DNA from: Christensenella hongkongensis
GTDB taxonomy: Bacteria; Bacillota; Clostridia; Christensenellales; Christensenellaceae
Assembly (NCBI RefSeq): GCF_000981035.1
Contig: NZ_LAYJ01000131.1
Coordinates: 1 to 64,000 of the forward strand
Length of the DNA: 64,000 nt
Direction: 5' to 3'
A model generated the notes under the pieces. The model saw nothing but the letters and a program-made list of their open reading frames with translations. It had not been told where the DNA came from and did not search any database. Both the position numbers and the translations under genes were made by a program. Positions within the stretch are counted from its first letter, which is position 1. Every line of letters begins with the position of its first letter. Below, piece after piece: positions 50,635 through 59,887 of the stretch.

Positions 50635-52770
50635 GTGTCGGACTTTTATAAGGATTTTATCAGGCGGCATAAATTAGAATATGATCCTATGGTGGAAAAA
50701 GCGTTCCAGATGGCGGAGAAGGCGCATGAAGGCCAGCTGCGCCATTCCGGCGAGCCCTTTTTTACGCATCCTCTTGCAGTCGCGGATATTATTGCGGATT
50801 TGGGCCTCGACAACACCACGATTATTGCGGGCATCCTGCATGATTCGGTTGAGGATACCGTTATCACCAACGAGGACATTGCGCGCGAGTTCAATCCTGA
50901 GATTGTAAAGCTCGTTGACGGCGTGACAAAGCTCAAAAATTATGATTTTAAGACGCGCGAGGAACAGCAATGGGAGAGCTTACGCAAAATGTTCCTTGCC
51001 ATGGCGTCGGATATTCGCGTGGTCATTATCAAGCTTGCCGACAGGCTGCACAATATGCGTACGCTCAAATACCAGTCGGAAAACAAACAGATTGAAAAAG
51101 CAACGGAAACGCTGGAAATATATGCGCCGCTTGCACACCGGCTTGGAATCAGCACGATTAAGTGGGAGTTAGAAGATTTATCTTTGAAATTCCTGCATCC
51201 GGACGAATATTTTGAGATTGCCAATAAGATTGCCTCGACGCGCGCAGAGCGCGAAAAGCAAATCAATTCTGTTATTGTAAAGCTTGAGGATAAGCTCTCG
51301 GAAATGAAAATCAAAGCGGAGATCGAAGGCCGCCCCAAACATATTTACAGCATCTATAAAAAGATGAAGGAAAAGCACAAGGTCTTTGAGGAGGTTTACG
51401 ACCTGATTGCAATCAGGATCATCGTATCCAGCATCAAGGATTGTTACGGAGTTTTGGGAACGGTCCACACGATGTGGAAACCAATCCCGTTGCGTTTTAA
51501 AGATTATATTGCAGTACCCAAGCAGAATATGTATCAGTCGCTGCATACGACGTTGCTGGGTGAGGATGGAAAACCCTTTGAGGTACAGATTCGCACCTAC
51601 AATATGCACCGTACGGCAGAATACGGTATCGCCGCACACTGGAAATATAAAGAAGGCGGCAAGGGAGACCAGATGGACTCCAAGCTGGCGTGGCTCAGGG
51701 AACTGATGGAGTGGCAGAACGACCTTAAGGATTCCAAGGAATTCATGGAAACCCTGAAGGTGAACATTTTTGCCGATACTGTTTTTGTGTTTACTCCAAA
51801 GGGCGACGTAAAAGATTTTGTGAATGGCGCTACGCCGCTTGATTTTGCGTACAGCATCCATAGTGCGATCGGAAACAAATGCGTTGGCGCGAAGGTAAAC
51901 GGAAAGATTGTACCGCTTGATTATCAGCTGCAGACGGGCGATATCGTCGATATCATTACCTCTAATTCGGCTACGCCAAGCAGGGACTGGCTCAAATTTG
52001 TTAAAACAGCGCAGGCGCGCAGCAAGATCAAACAATGGTTTAAAAAGCAGCTGAAGGAAGAAAATATTGTAAAAGGCCGCGAAATGCTTGAAAAAGAAGC
52101 AAAGCGGCAGGGTTATGCGCTCCATGACCTGCTCAAGCCGGATTGGCTCTCTGTTTTATACAAACGGTTTACGCTCAATTCGCAGGACGATATGTTTGCC
52201 GCAGTCGGTTACGGCGCGATTTCGGTCAACCAGATTCTTTTAAAGTTGATCGAACAATATAAGATCGCGAATAATATCGACACGGGAACGGAAGAACTGA
52301 AAATTGTCAAACGCACGGGCAAAGGTTCGGAGGATGATATCAAAGTAAAAGGCAGCACAGGGCTTGCCGTGCGCTTTGCAAAGTGCTGTAATCCGGTGCC
52401 GGGGGATGATATCATTGGATATATCACGCGTGGGCGGGGTGTGTGCGTACACACAAAAGAATGTAAAAATTTACATGATGTTGATAAGGAACGCCTGATC
52501 GACGTTGCATGGGCCGGAGACCAGACGACCTCATATAATGTCGAAGTACAGATTGTCGCGGACGACAGGCCGGGCCTTATGGTAGAAATATCGCAGGCTA
52601 TGTATAATACCGGCAGGGATATTACGGCAATCAATGCACATTCGGCAAAAAATGGCAGCGCGACGATCTCGTTGCGTTCGAATATTACGTCTGTGCAGGA
52701 CTTAGGCGATCTGATAAACAAGTTGAAGAGCCTGAAAGGCGTGCATGAAGTATCGCGTGTGAATTATTGA
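50635..52770 (+). CDS. relA: Bifunctional (p)ppGpp synthetase/hydrolase Rel
   Basis: This 711-residue stringent-response enzyme has an N-terminal HD hydrolase (HSGEPFFTHPLAVADII, ILHDSVEDT), a synthetase domain (IPLRFKDYIAVPKQNMYQSLHTT, whose RFKD is typical of bifunctional Rel), a TGS domain (TPKGDVKDF) and a C-terminal ACT domain (VQIVADDRPGLMVEIS). All active-site motifs look intact. The start is GTG at 50635 after CAGGGGAG. The apt-rel-dtd neighbourhood is typical of Clostridia. Confidence 0.97.
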   Translation: MSDFYKDFIRRHKLEYDPMVEKAFQMAEKAHEGQLRHSGEPFFTHPLAVADIIADLGLDNTTIIAGILHDSVEDTVITNEDIAREFNPEIVKLVDGVTKLKNYDFKTREEQQWESLRKMFLAMASDIRVVIIKLADRLHNMRTLKYQSENKQIEKATETLEIYAPLAHRLGISTIKWELEDLSLKFLHPDEYFEIANKIASTRAEREKQINSVIVKLEDKLSEMKIKAEIEGRPKHIYSIYKKMKEKHKVFEEVYDLIAIRIIVSSIKDCYGVLGTVHTMWKPIPLRFKDYIAVPKQNMYQSLHTTLLGEDGKPFEVQIRTYNMHRTAEYGIAAHWKYKEGGKGDQMDSKLAWLRELMEWQNDLKDSKEFMETLKVNIFADTVFVFTPKGDVKDFVNGATPLDFAYSIHSAIGNKCVGAKVNGKIVPLDYQLQTGDIVDIITSNSATPSRDWLKFVKTAQARSKIKQWFKKQLKEENIVKGREMLEKEAKRQGYALHDLLKPDWLSVLYKRFTLNSQDDMFAAVGYGAISVNQILLKLIEQYKIANNIDTGTEELKIVKRTGKGSEDDIKVKGSTGLAVRFAKCCNPVPGDDIIGYITRGRGVCVHTKECKNLHDVDKERLIDVAWAGDQTTSYNVEVQIVADDRPGLMVEISQAMYNTGRDITAINAHSAKNGSATISLRSNITSVQDLGDLINKLKSLKGVHEVSRVNY

Positions 52771-52780
52771 GGGGCTGTAG

Positions 52781-53230
52781 ATGAGAGCGGTTGTGCAGCG
52801 TGTGAAAAATGCGTCCGTATCGGTGGACGGCGACATTGTCGCAAAAATAGATGCAGGTATTGTGGTGCTTCTTGGCATCGCGCAGGACGATACGGTAAAA
52901 GATATGGAATATATTGCGGACAAGTGTGTCAATCTACGGATATTTGAGGATGGACAGGACGTAATGAACCTTTCTCTTAAGGATATCGGCGCGGAGCTGT
53001 TGCTTGTATCACAGTTTACGCTTTATGGGGACGCGCGAAAGGGAAGGCGCCCAAGCTATATCAAAGCCGCGCCGCCTGAGGATGCGCGGGATCTTTTTGA
53101 ACAGTGCATTTATATATTCCGCGAACGGTGCGACAGGCTGCAGACCGGGACGTTTCAGGCTGATATGGACGTTGCGCTTGTAAACGACGGGCCTGTTACG
53201 ATCCTGCTTGACAGCAGAAAAGAATTTTAG
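52781..53230 (+). CDS. dtd: D-aminoacyl-tRNA deacylase
   Basis: This 149-residue enzyme removes D-amino acids from tRNA. It has MRAVVQRVKNASVSVDG at the start, the SQFTLYGD motif with the catalytic threonine region, and the NDGPVTI motif with the Gly-cisPro pair. It begins ten bases after rel. Confidence 0.97.
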   Translation: MRAVVQRVKNASVSVDGDIVAKIDAGIVVLLGIAQDDTVKDMEYIADKCVNLRIFEDGQDVMNLSLKDIGAELLLVSQFTLYGDARKGRRPSYIKAAPPEDARDLFEQCIYIFRERCDRLQTGTFQADMDVALVNDGPVTILLDSRKEF

Positions 53231-53240
53231 GACGGTAGCA

Positions 53241-53861
53241 ATGAAAATTATAACGATAGTAACCGGCGGGTTACAGGAAAATGCTTATATTGCGTATGAC
53301 GAGGCTACGAATAACGCAGTCATCATTGATCCCGGAGACGACAGTGCTGTAATATTGGAAAAAGTACGCGCTTTGGGGTTGCAGGTTCAATATATTCTCC
53401 TGACGCACGGGCATGCCGACCACATTGGCGGTGTGGATGAATTGAAGGAATCGCTCAACTGTAAGGTTGCAATTCATGAAGACGATGCAGAAATGCTCAG
53501 GGTTCCCATGAAAAACCTGTCCTATTTTATGGGTAGCCCGGTCAGTTTATCTGCGGCGGATGTGGTGTTAAAGAACGGCGAAACGGTCGATGTGGATTCC
53601 ATGCACTTTTTGGTACTGCATACGCCGGGACATTCCCAGGGCAGCGTATGCTATATAGCTGGCGATGTTATTTTTTCTGGTGATACGCTCTTTGCACAGT
53701 CGATTGGAAGGACGGATTTTCCGGACAGCAGTCCACAGGCGATGCAGGAATCCCTTGCAAGGCTTGCAGGACTTGAAGGAGATTATACAGTATATCCCGG
53801 GCACGGCGCAGCAACCACATTGCAACGGGAGAAAGCTTACAATCCTTTTATGAGGGAATAA
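53241..53861 (+). CDS. Metallo-beta-lactamase fold hydrolase (glyoxalase II-like)
   Basis: This 206-residue zinc hydrolase has the metal motif THGHADHIGG, then HTPGHSQGS, SGDTLFAQSIGRTDFP and YPGHGAATT, in the order of the hydroxyacylglutathione-hydrolase-like group found in Clostridia. The substrate may be a thioester or similar compound and is not known. The ATG at 53241 is preferred; an in-frame codon at 53208 overlaps dtd. hemZ follows by four bases. Confidence 0.92.
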   Translation: MKIITIVTGGLQENAYIAYDEATNNAVIIDPGDDSAVILEKVRALGLQVQYILLTHGHADHIGGVDELKESLNCKVAIHEDDAEMLRVPMKNLSYFMGSPVSLSAADVVLKNGETVDVDSMHFLVLHTPGHSQGSVCYIAGDVIFSGDTLFAQSIGRTDFPDSSPQAMQESLARLAGLEGDYTVYPGHGAATTLQREKAYNPFMRE

Positions 53862-53865
53862 AAAA

Positions 53866-55362
53866 ATGTTTTCACTTTATACGGACACACCTGAATTTTT
53901 TCAGGATATCTGCGATGAGATCCGCTTGTTTTTGCCGGAGAAGCATATCCGGCAGTTGGATGACAAAAATGAAATGGATGCCGGCAAAATGCTTCGGCAT
54001 TTTTTTTGGCATGACGAAGCGGGCTGGCATACAAGACTGGAATATTATATCGATGGCGTATTGGTACTGGAAAAGGAAGCAAACCCTGTATTTGCAGACC
54101 AAAAAACAGGACAGGACATTGACATCAAACGCAATACGCTTCTGTCAAAAAAGATGAGAAAGCATCATGTGAAGCTGGCGGTTTATGAGCTTTTGCAGGA
54201 ATATTACGAGCGGCATATGCCCTGGGGTTCGCTCACGGGGATACGTCCCACAAAACTCCTGCGCGAGCTTGCGGCTGCGGACGGCTTGGAGCAGGCGCGC
54301 AGGGTATTTCTCGACACCTATCATGTGTCGCCGGAAAAAACCGATCTGGCTGCGAGGATCACAAAAGTGCAGGAGCCTTTTTTTGCAGATGTGGCGGAAA
54401 ACGACGTGGATATTTATGTGGGAATTCCATTTTGCGTGTCCCGGTGCAAATACTGTTCCTTTATTTCGCGGGACGTAAGGCAAAGCGAGCAGCTGCGGGA
54501 CGTGTATTTGCAAAAGCTTTTTTATGAAATGGAGAAGCTGCGCGGGACGCTGGGCAGCTACAGCGTGCGTACTGTTTATATCGGCGGCGGCACGCCGACG
54601 GCGCTCGGTGAAAGGGAACTGGAAGCATTGCTTTACAGGGTAAATACATTGTTTCCGCAGAAGCGTGAATTTACGGTGGAAGCAGGAAGGCCGGATACGA
54701 TTACGCCGGAAAAGTTTGCGCTTTTACAGGAGGCGGGCGTAGAACGCATCAGTATCAATCCGCAGACGACAAAAGACGAAACCCTGGAGCTGATCGGCCG
54801 CAGGCATACGGCTGCCGATTTTTTTCATGCGTTTGAATATGCAAAGGAAGCCGGCTTCAAAAGCATTAATACGGATATTATCCTGGGCTTGCCGAAGGAG
54901 GATATCCATGACCTTGAACATACGCTTTGCGATGTGATGCGTTTTGAACCGGAAAATGTGACGGTGCATACGCTTGCGCTGAAAAGATCCTCAGAGTTTG
55001 CGCTCGAACGGCAATCGGACCTGCCTTCCGCACAGGAAGCGGAAGAAATGGTGGATTTTGCACAAGAGTTTTTGCTGGCGCATGGATACGAGCCATATTA
55101 TCTTTACCGGCAAAAATATATGAACGGAAACCTCGAAAATGTTGGTTTTGCAAAGCCCGGGAGGGAATGCGTTTATAATATAGATATCATGGAAGAAACC
55201 GTGAGTAACATGGCATTTGGAGCGGGCGGGATATCCAAACGGGTGTTTGGCGCGCAAAACCGTATCGAGCGGGCGGCAAATGTGAAGGATTTGAAGCATT
55301 ATACCGAGCGGACGGATGAAATGGTCGCGCGGAAAAAGGAACTGTTTGGGCAAGGAAATTAA
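53866..55362 (+). CDS. hemZ: Oxygen-independent coproporphyrinogen III oxidase-like radical SAM protein HemZ
   Basis: This 498-residue radical SAM protein has a 160-residue N-terminal extension and then the cluster motif CVSRCKYCSF (CxxxCxxC) and VYIGGGTPTALG. The HemN-type TIM barrel continues with NTDIILGLPKEDIHD and a C-terminal HemN domain (YEPYYLYRQKYMNGNLENVG). The extension and spacing are those of HemZ. It might act on heme precursors, although other members of the group have different roles. Confidence 0.9.
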   Translation: MFSLYTDTPEFFQDICDEIRLFLPEKHIRQLDDKNEMDAGKMLRHFFWHDEAGWHTRLEYYIDGVLVLEKEANPVFADQKTGQDIDIKRNTLLSKKMRKHHVKLAVYELLQEYYERHMPWGSLTGIRPTKLLRELAAADGLEQARRVFLDTYHVSPEKTDLAARITKVQEPFFADVAENDVDIYVGIPFCVSRCKYCSFISRDVRQSEQLRDVYLQKLFYEMEKLRGTLGSYSVRTVYIGGGTPTALGERELEALLYRVNTLFPQKREFTVEAGRPDTITPEKFALLQEAGVERISINPQTTKDETLELIGRRHTAADFFHAFEYAKEAGFKSINTDIILGLPKEDIHDLEHTLCDVMRFEPENVTVHTLALKRSSEFALERQSDLPSAQEAEEMVDFAQEFLLAHGYEPYYLYRQKYMNGNLENVGFAKPGRECVYNIDIMEETVSNMAFGAGGISKRVFGAQNRIERAANVKDLKHYTERTDEMVARKKELFGQGN

Positions 55363-55374
55363 CCGCTGCGTTTG

Positions 55375-55403
55375 TTGACAGGCAAACGTTTCATGGGTAT
55401 AAT
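55375..55403 (+). promoter_or_regulatory. Consensus promoter of the hisS-aspS unit
   Basis: Both hexamers are perfect: TTGACA (55375-55380), 17 bases, TATAAT (55398-55403). A transcript starting near 55410 begins right at the T-box leader. Confidence 0.9.
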
Positions 55404-55409
55404 AAACCT

Positions 55410-55659
55410 AATGGAAATACGATGATATGGAGAGTAACCGTATGCCTTACGCAAAAGAGAGCGGCCGTCGCGGCTGGAAGCGGCTGTGCGTTTAAGATAT
55501 GGCGAAGAACACCATGGAGTTTCCGGTGCGAAAGCGTAAAGCCGGTAGTATCGGGCGCGGGCCGGCGTTATGGGCGAGAGTGGAGAATTTATTTTCTCAA
55601 AGTGGGTGGTACCGCGGATTTTTTGAAACTTCGTCCCTTGTTCAGGACGACGTTTTTTT
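55410..55659 (+). ncRNA. T-box riboswitch controlling hisS-aspS (histidine specifier)
   Basis: Stem I is closed by GGAAA (55413-55417) with TTTCC (55520-55524) and carries GGAGAGTAAC on its 5' side. The specifier is read as CAC (55510-55512), because ATG just before GAG can pair with the CAT at 55513-55515. CAT is also a His codon. The T-box sequence TGGGTGGTACCGCG is at 55603-55616. The competing terminator is TCGTCC (55631-55636) with GGACGA (55645-55650), then CG and seven T. Uncharged tRNA-His should stabilise the antiterminator and allow hisS-aspS expression. Confidence 0.93.
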
Positions 55660-55690
55660 ATTTGAAAAGAATTATCGGAGGTAGAAGGAA

Positions 55691-56941
55691 GTGGCAATAA
55701 AAGCTCCAAAAGGCACAAAGGATGTTCTTCCACAGGAGAGCTATAAATGGCATTATATTGAGCAGCTGGTACGGCAGATTACGTCGCTTGCAGGATACCG
55801 GGAGATACGGACGCCGGTTTTTGAGCATACGGAGCTGTTTTTGCGCGGCGTAGGAGATACGACGGATATTGTCCAGAAGGAGATGTATACCTTCACGGAT
55901 AAAGGAAACCGCTCTGTTACGCTGAAGCCGGAGGGGACGGCTGGTGTTGTGCGTGCTTTTATTGAAGGAGGCCTTCCGTCCAACCCACAGCCTACTAAAA
56001 TGTATTATCTTTCCACGCCGGTGTTCCGCTACGAAAAGCCGCAGTCCGGAAGGCTGCGGGAGCACCACCAGTTTGGTGTGGAAGTGTTTGGCGCGCCGGA
56101 CGCGAGCATAGACGCGGAAGTGATCAATATTGCGCTCACGCTTTTGGGTGAGGCAGGCCTTAAACAGCTTAAGCTTAATATAAACAGTATCGGTTGCGAT
56201 CAGTGCAGGCCGCAGTATAACGCGCTTTTGAAGGACTATCTGAACAGCAATATCGATTCGCTCTGCGAAACCTGTAAAGACCGCGTGGAGCGCAATCCGT
56301 TGCGCGTACTCGATTGCAAAGAGGAAGGCTGCAGGGGCGTGATCGAAAAAGCGCCGCTGATGATCGACCACCTATGCGATGAATGCAGCGCGCATTTTGA
56401 AGAATTGAAAAAGTATCTTAGCGTACTTGGAATCGAATATAAGGTCAACCCGCTCATCGTACGGGGATTGGATTATTACACAAAAACAGTATTTGAGATC
56501 ATATCGGACAGCATCGGCGCGCAGGGAACGGTGTGCGGAGGAGGACGTTATGACAAACTGATTAAGCAGGTTGGCGGCCCGGATATGGCGGGTATTGGCT
56601 TTGGACTTGGGATTGAGCGGCTTTTACTTGTAATGGAAAGCGAAGGAATAGAGATTCCAAAACCAGCGCTTACGGATGTGTTTATTGTTACGCACGGGGA
56701 ACAGGCGAGGCTTACAGCGGCAGTATTGGTGCGCGATTTGCGCAATGCCGGAATCAAGGCCGATATGGATCACTGCGCGCGCAGTATCAAAGCGCAGTTT
56801 AAATATGCGGATAAAATCGGCGCGAAAACAGTAGGCGTGATCGGCGAAAGCGAAATGGAAAACGCAACGGTTGTCCTCAAAACAATGGAAACAGGCGAGG
56901 AACGCGTTGTGCATCAAAAGGATATCAAGTTATATTTATAA
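55691..56941 (+). CDS. hisS: Histidyl-tRNA synthetase
   Basis: This 416-residue class II synthetase has KGTKDVLPQESYKW, motif 2 region LKPEGTAGVVRAF, the histidine-A signature RGLDYYTKTVFE and motif 3 GIGFGLGIERLL, plus a C-terminal anticodon-binding domain from about residue 320 that HisZ lacks. The start is GTG at 55691 after AAGGAA. It lies behind a T-box that senses tRNA-His charging. Confidence 0.97.
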   Translation: MAIKAPKGTKDVLPQESYKWHYIEQLVRQITSLAGYREIRTPVFEHTELFLRGVGDTTDIVQKEMYTFTDKGNRSVTLKPEGTAGVVRAFIEGGLPSNPQPTKMYYLSTPVFRYEKPQSGRLREHHQFGVEVFGAPDASIDAEVINIALTLLGEAGLKQLKLNINSIGCDQCRPQYNALLKDYLNSNIDSLCETCKDRVERNPLRVLDCKEEGCRGVIEKAPLMIDHLCDECSAHFEELKKYLSVLGIEYKVNPLIVRGLDYYTKTVFEIISDSIGAQGTVCGGGRYDKLIKQVGGPDMAGIGFGLGIERLLLVMESEGIEIPKPALTDVFIVTHGEQARLTAAVLVRDLRNAGIKADMDHCARSIKAQFKYADKIGAKTVGVIGESEMENATVVLKTMETGEERVVHQKDIKLYL

Positions 56942-56971
56942 TCAATTTTATATCATCGGGAGAAGAGTGAA

Positions 56972-58756
56972 ATGGGAGAATTATTAGGCGATTGGAAAAG
57001 AACCGCGCTGTGCGCAGAGTTTACAAAAGACGACGTTGGCAGGGAAGTTACGCTTATGGGTTGGGCGGATACGCGCCGGGACCTTGGCGGGCTTGTATTC
57101 GTTGACCTGCGTGACCGTTCGGGAATTATGCAGGTTGTATTTGACGAATCGGTGTTTGAGGGCGATTTTGATAAAGTAGGGAGCATCCGCAGCGAATTTG
57201 TTCTTGCCGTAAAGGGTAAAATCATGGAGCGGTCCGAGGATACGGTCAATCCGAAAATCCCTACGGGCCTTATTGAGGTAAAGGTTCGCGAAATGAAGAT
57301 ACTCAGCAAGGCGGAAACGCCCCCGTTTGAGATCGAAGACGGCTCCAAGGTCCGTGAAGAGCTGCGGCTTAAATACCGCTTTCTTGACCTGCGCAGGCCG
57401 GATATGCAAAAGAATCTTATCCTGCGTAACAAAATAGCCAACTCAGCGCGTGCTTATCTTTCAGATAACGGATTCCTTGATATAGAAACGCCTATGCTGC
57501 AAAAGAGTACGCCGGAAGGCGCAAGGGACTATCTTGTACCGTCCCGTATTCATCCGGGCGCGTTTTATGCGTTGCCGCAGTCTCCGCAGCTTTTCAAACA
57601 AATATTGATGGTTTCCGGCTATGACAGATATTTCCAGATCACAAAATGCTTCCGCGACGAAGACCTGCGTGCCGACCGTCAGCCGGAATTCACGCAGATT
57701 GATACGGAAATGTCTTTTGTGGATGCGGACGATGTGATGACAATACACGAAGGGCTGATTCAAAAAGTATTTAAAGACGTGATGGATATCGATATCAAGC
57801 TGCCGCTGCGCCGCATTCCTTATCAGGAGGCAATGGACCGTTTTGGCAGCGATAAGCCGGACACGCGTTTTGGCATGGAGCTAAGGGATGTCAGCGATAT
57901 TGTGGCAGGCAGCGAGTTCAAGGTGTTCAGCTCCGTTGTGAAAAATGGCGGGAGCGTACGGGCGATCAATGCAAAGGGATGTGCAAACATCCTCGCGCGT
58001 CGCGAGATAGACGCGTTGGTTGATTTTGTTAAAATTTATGGCGCAAAGGGTATGGCGTGGATATCTATCCGCGAGGACGGCCTGAATTCGCCAATCACAA
58101 AGTTTATGACGCAGGAGGAAATCGACGCAATCATGCAGCGCACAGACGGACAGGTAGGAGATATCCTGTTCTTTGTGGGTGATAAGAATTCTGTCGTGTA
58201 TGATTCGCTTGGCGCTCTGCGTCTAAAGCTTGCTGAAAAGCTTGAGCTGGTCAAAGAGAATACATGGGATCTTTTGTGGGTAACGGAATTTCCGCTGTTT
58301 GAGTATAGCGAGGAAGAAAAACGATATGTCGCGAAGCACCACCCCTTCACGTCGCCCATGGATGAAGATATCGATAAGGTGGTAAGCGATCCGGCAAATG
58401 CACGGGCAAAGGCGTATGATATCGTATTGAACGGCAACGAGATCGGCGGGGGAAGCATCAGAATCCACAGCTCAGAGCTGCAGGAAAAAATGTTCGAAGC
58501 GCTGGGCTTCTCGAAAGAGGACGCATGGAACCGGTTTGGGTTCCTGCTTGAAGCGCTTAAATACGGAACGCCTCCGCATGGCGGGCTCGCATACGGCCTT
58601 GACCGCCTTGCAATGCTGATGGCAGGCGTGGATTCTATCCGTGACGTAATCGCATTCCCAAAAGTGCAGAATGCGTCGGATTTGATGTCAAAGGCACCTA
58701 CGGAGGTTGATAAAAAACAGCTGCGGGAGTTGCATATCAAGGTGGATGAAGACTAA
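56972..58756 (+). CDS. aspS: Aspartyl-tRNA synthetase
   Basis: This 594-residue bacterial-type enzyme has an N-terminal OB anticodon-binding domain (VTLMGWADTRRDLGGLVFV), class II core motifs (STPEGARDYLVPSR, QSPQLFKQILM, FRDEDLRADRQPEFTQID), an inserted GAD domain and the C-terminal GLAYGLDRLAMLMAG. It is cotranscribed with hisS, so histidine starvation sensed by the T-box would also alter AspS supply. This pairing is common in Firmicutes. Confidence 0.97.
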   Translation: MGELLGDWKRTALCAEFTKDDVGREVTLMGWADTRRDLGGLVFVDLRDRSGIMQVVFDESVFEGDFDKVGSIRSEFVLAVKGKIMERSEDTVNPKIPTGLIEVKVREMKILSKAETPPFEIEDGSKVREELRLKYRFLDLRRPDMQKNLILRNKIANSARAYLSDNGFLDIETPMLQKSTPEGARDYLVPSRIHPGAFYALPQSPQLFKQILMVSGYDRYFQITKCFRDEDLRADRQPEFTQIDTEMSFVDADDVMTIHEGLIQKVFKDVMDIDIKLPLRRIPYQEAMDRFGSDKPDTRFGMELRDVSDIVAGSEFKVFSSVVKNGGSVRAINAKGCANILARREIDALVDFVKIYGAKGMAWISIREDGLNSPITKFMTQEEIDAIMQRTDGQVGDILFFVGDKNSVVYDSLGALRLKLAEKLELVKENTWDLLWVTEFPLFEYSEEEKRYVAKHHPFTSPMDEDIDKVVSDPANARAKAYDIVLNGNEIGGGSIRIHSSELQEKMFEALGFSKEDAWNRFGFLLEALKYGTPPHGGLAYGLDRLAMLMAGVDSIRDVIAFPKVQNASDLMSKAPTEVDKKQLRELHIKVDED

Positions 58757-58757
58757 G

Positions 58758-59456
58758 ATGGACGATTCCAGAACGGTTGCGCTGCTCGGAGCGGATGCGG
58801 CGGCGAAATTGAAGGATTCAGCTGTCGCTGTGTTTGGCGTAGGCGGTGTAGGTTCCTTCGCTGCGGAAGCGCTTGCCAGAGCGGGCGTGGGAACGCTTAT
58901 TTTGGTCGATAATGACGTTGTAAAGCCTTCGAACTGCAACAGGCAGCTGGTTGCGCTTTCGTCTACAATCGGCAAGAAGAAAGTGGGCGTGATGAAGGAG
59001 CGTATCCTGGACATCAACCCGCAGGCAAACGTGGTGGCGTATGATGCGTTCTATGACGGGCAAACATCGGATGAACTGCTGTCGGGCCCGATCGATTTTG
59101 TGGTGGACGCGATCGACAGCCTGCGCTCCAAAGAGCTTTTGATTTTGGAGTGCAGCAGGCGGGGAATTGAAATCATTTCGTCTATGGGCGCGGGAAATAA
59201 ACTATACCCGGAGCGTTTTTGCATTGTGGATTTGTTTGCGACAAAGTGTGATCCGATTGCAAAAATATTACGCAAAAGGCTTCGGGATGCGGGAATCGAT
59301 AAGCTGCCCGTGGTTTGCTCCGATGAGCTTCCCCAGAAAACGCAGCTCGCTGAGGATGGAAAGCACGTGCCCGCCAGTATATCGTTTGTACCGCCCGTAT
59401 GCGGGCTATTGATGGCCGGTTATGTGGTCAGGCGGATTATCGGGGTAGAGCAATGA
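58758..59456 (+). CDS. tcdA: tRNA threonylcarbamoyladenosine dehydratase (TcdA/CsdL, ThiF family)
   Basis: This 232-residue E1-like enzyme has the ATP-binding loop GVGGVGSFAAEALARAG, DNDVVKPSNCNRQ and VDAIDSLRSK. TcdA uses ATP to cyclise t6A at position 37 of tRNAs. It starts one base after aspS; an in-frame ATG within aspS at 58707 is not favoured. It shares four bases with the next gene. Confidence 0.92.
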   Translation: MDDSRTVALLGADAAAKLKDSAVAVFGVGGVGSFAAEALARAGVGTLILVDNDVVKPSNCNRQLVALSSTIGKKKVGVMKERILDINPQANVVAYDAFYDGQTSDELLSGPIDFVVDAIDSLRSKELLILECSRRGIEIISSMGAGNKLYPERFCIVDLFATKCDPIAKILRKRLRDAGIDKLPVVCSDELPQKTQLAEDGKHVPASISFVPPVCGLLMAGYVVRRIIGVEQ

Positions 59457-59881
59457 AGGAATCGGGACTCGTTACAAAAATAGATGGCAATACGGCGTAC
59501 GTGTTGTTTGAGCGGACTTCGGCATGTGCGAAGTGCGGCGCCTGCGGGATGATATCAGGCCAGAACGATATCACCGTCACGATGGAAAATGCGCTTCATG
59601 CGCGTGAGGGGGAACGTGTAGAGGTCCAATTTACAACTAAAAATGCACTGCAATCTTCGGCGATTGCTTATATTTTCCCGCTGATCATGCTGTTTGTCGG
59701 CGTATGGCTTGGCTATGTGATCCCACAGGATATTTTCCCGGTAAAGGACGCTTTTGCGGCAATCCTTGGAATTATATTTGCTGCGGTTGCGTTTGTAGTG
59801 CTCAGGCTTTTGAATCCTTACTTCAAGAAGAAGTTTGCGAATGTATACACCATGACAAAAATTGTGGAAGAAAGCGAGTAA
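59453..59881 (+). CDS. SoxR-reducing / RseC-MucC family membrane protein
   Basis: This 142-residue protein has an N-terminal domain with the cysteine cluster CAKCGAC, then two membrane helices (SAIAYIFPLIMLFVGVWLGY and a second near residues 100-120). RseC-family proteins occur with electron-transport or sigma-E systems and may carry an iron-sulfur or zinc site; the role in Clostridia is uncertain. The ATG overlaps tcdA (ATGA). Confidence 0.85.
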   Translation: MKESGLVTKIDGNTAYVLFERTSACAKCGACGMISGQNDITVTMENALHAREGERVEVQFTTKNALQSSAIAYIFPLIMLFVGVWLGYVIPQDIFPVKDAFAAILGIIFAAVAFVVLRLLNPYFKKKFANVYTMTKIVEESE

Positions 59882-59887
59882 ATCCCT

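Noticed and set aside
55422-55733. Several short frames on both strands before hisS
   Set aside because: They lie within the T-box leader, whose RNA structure fully explains the sequence.
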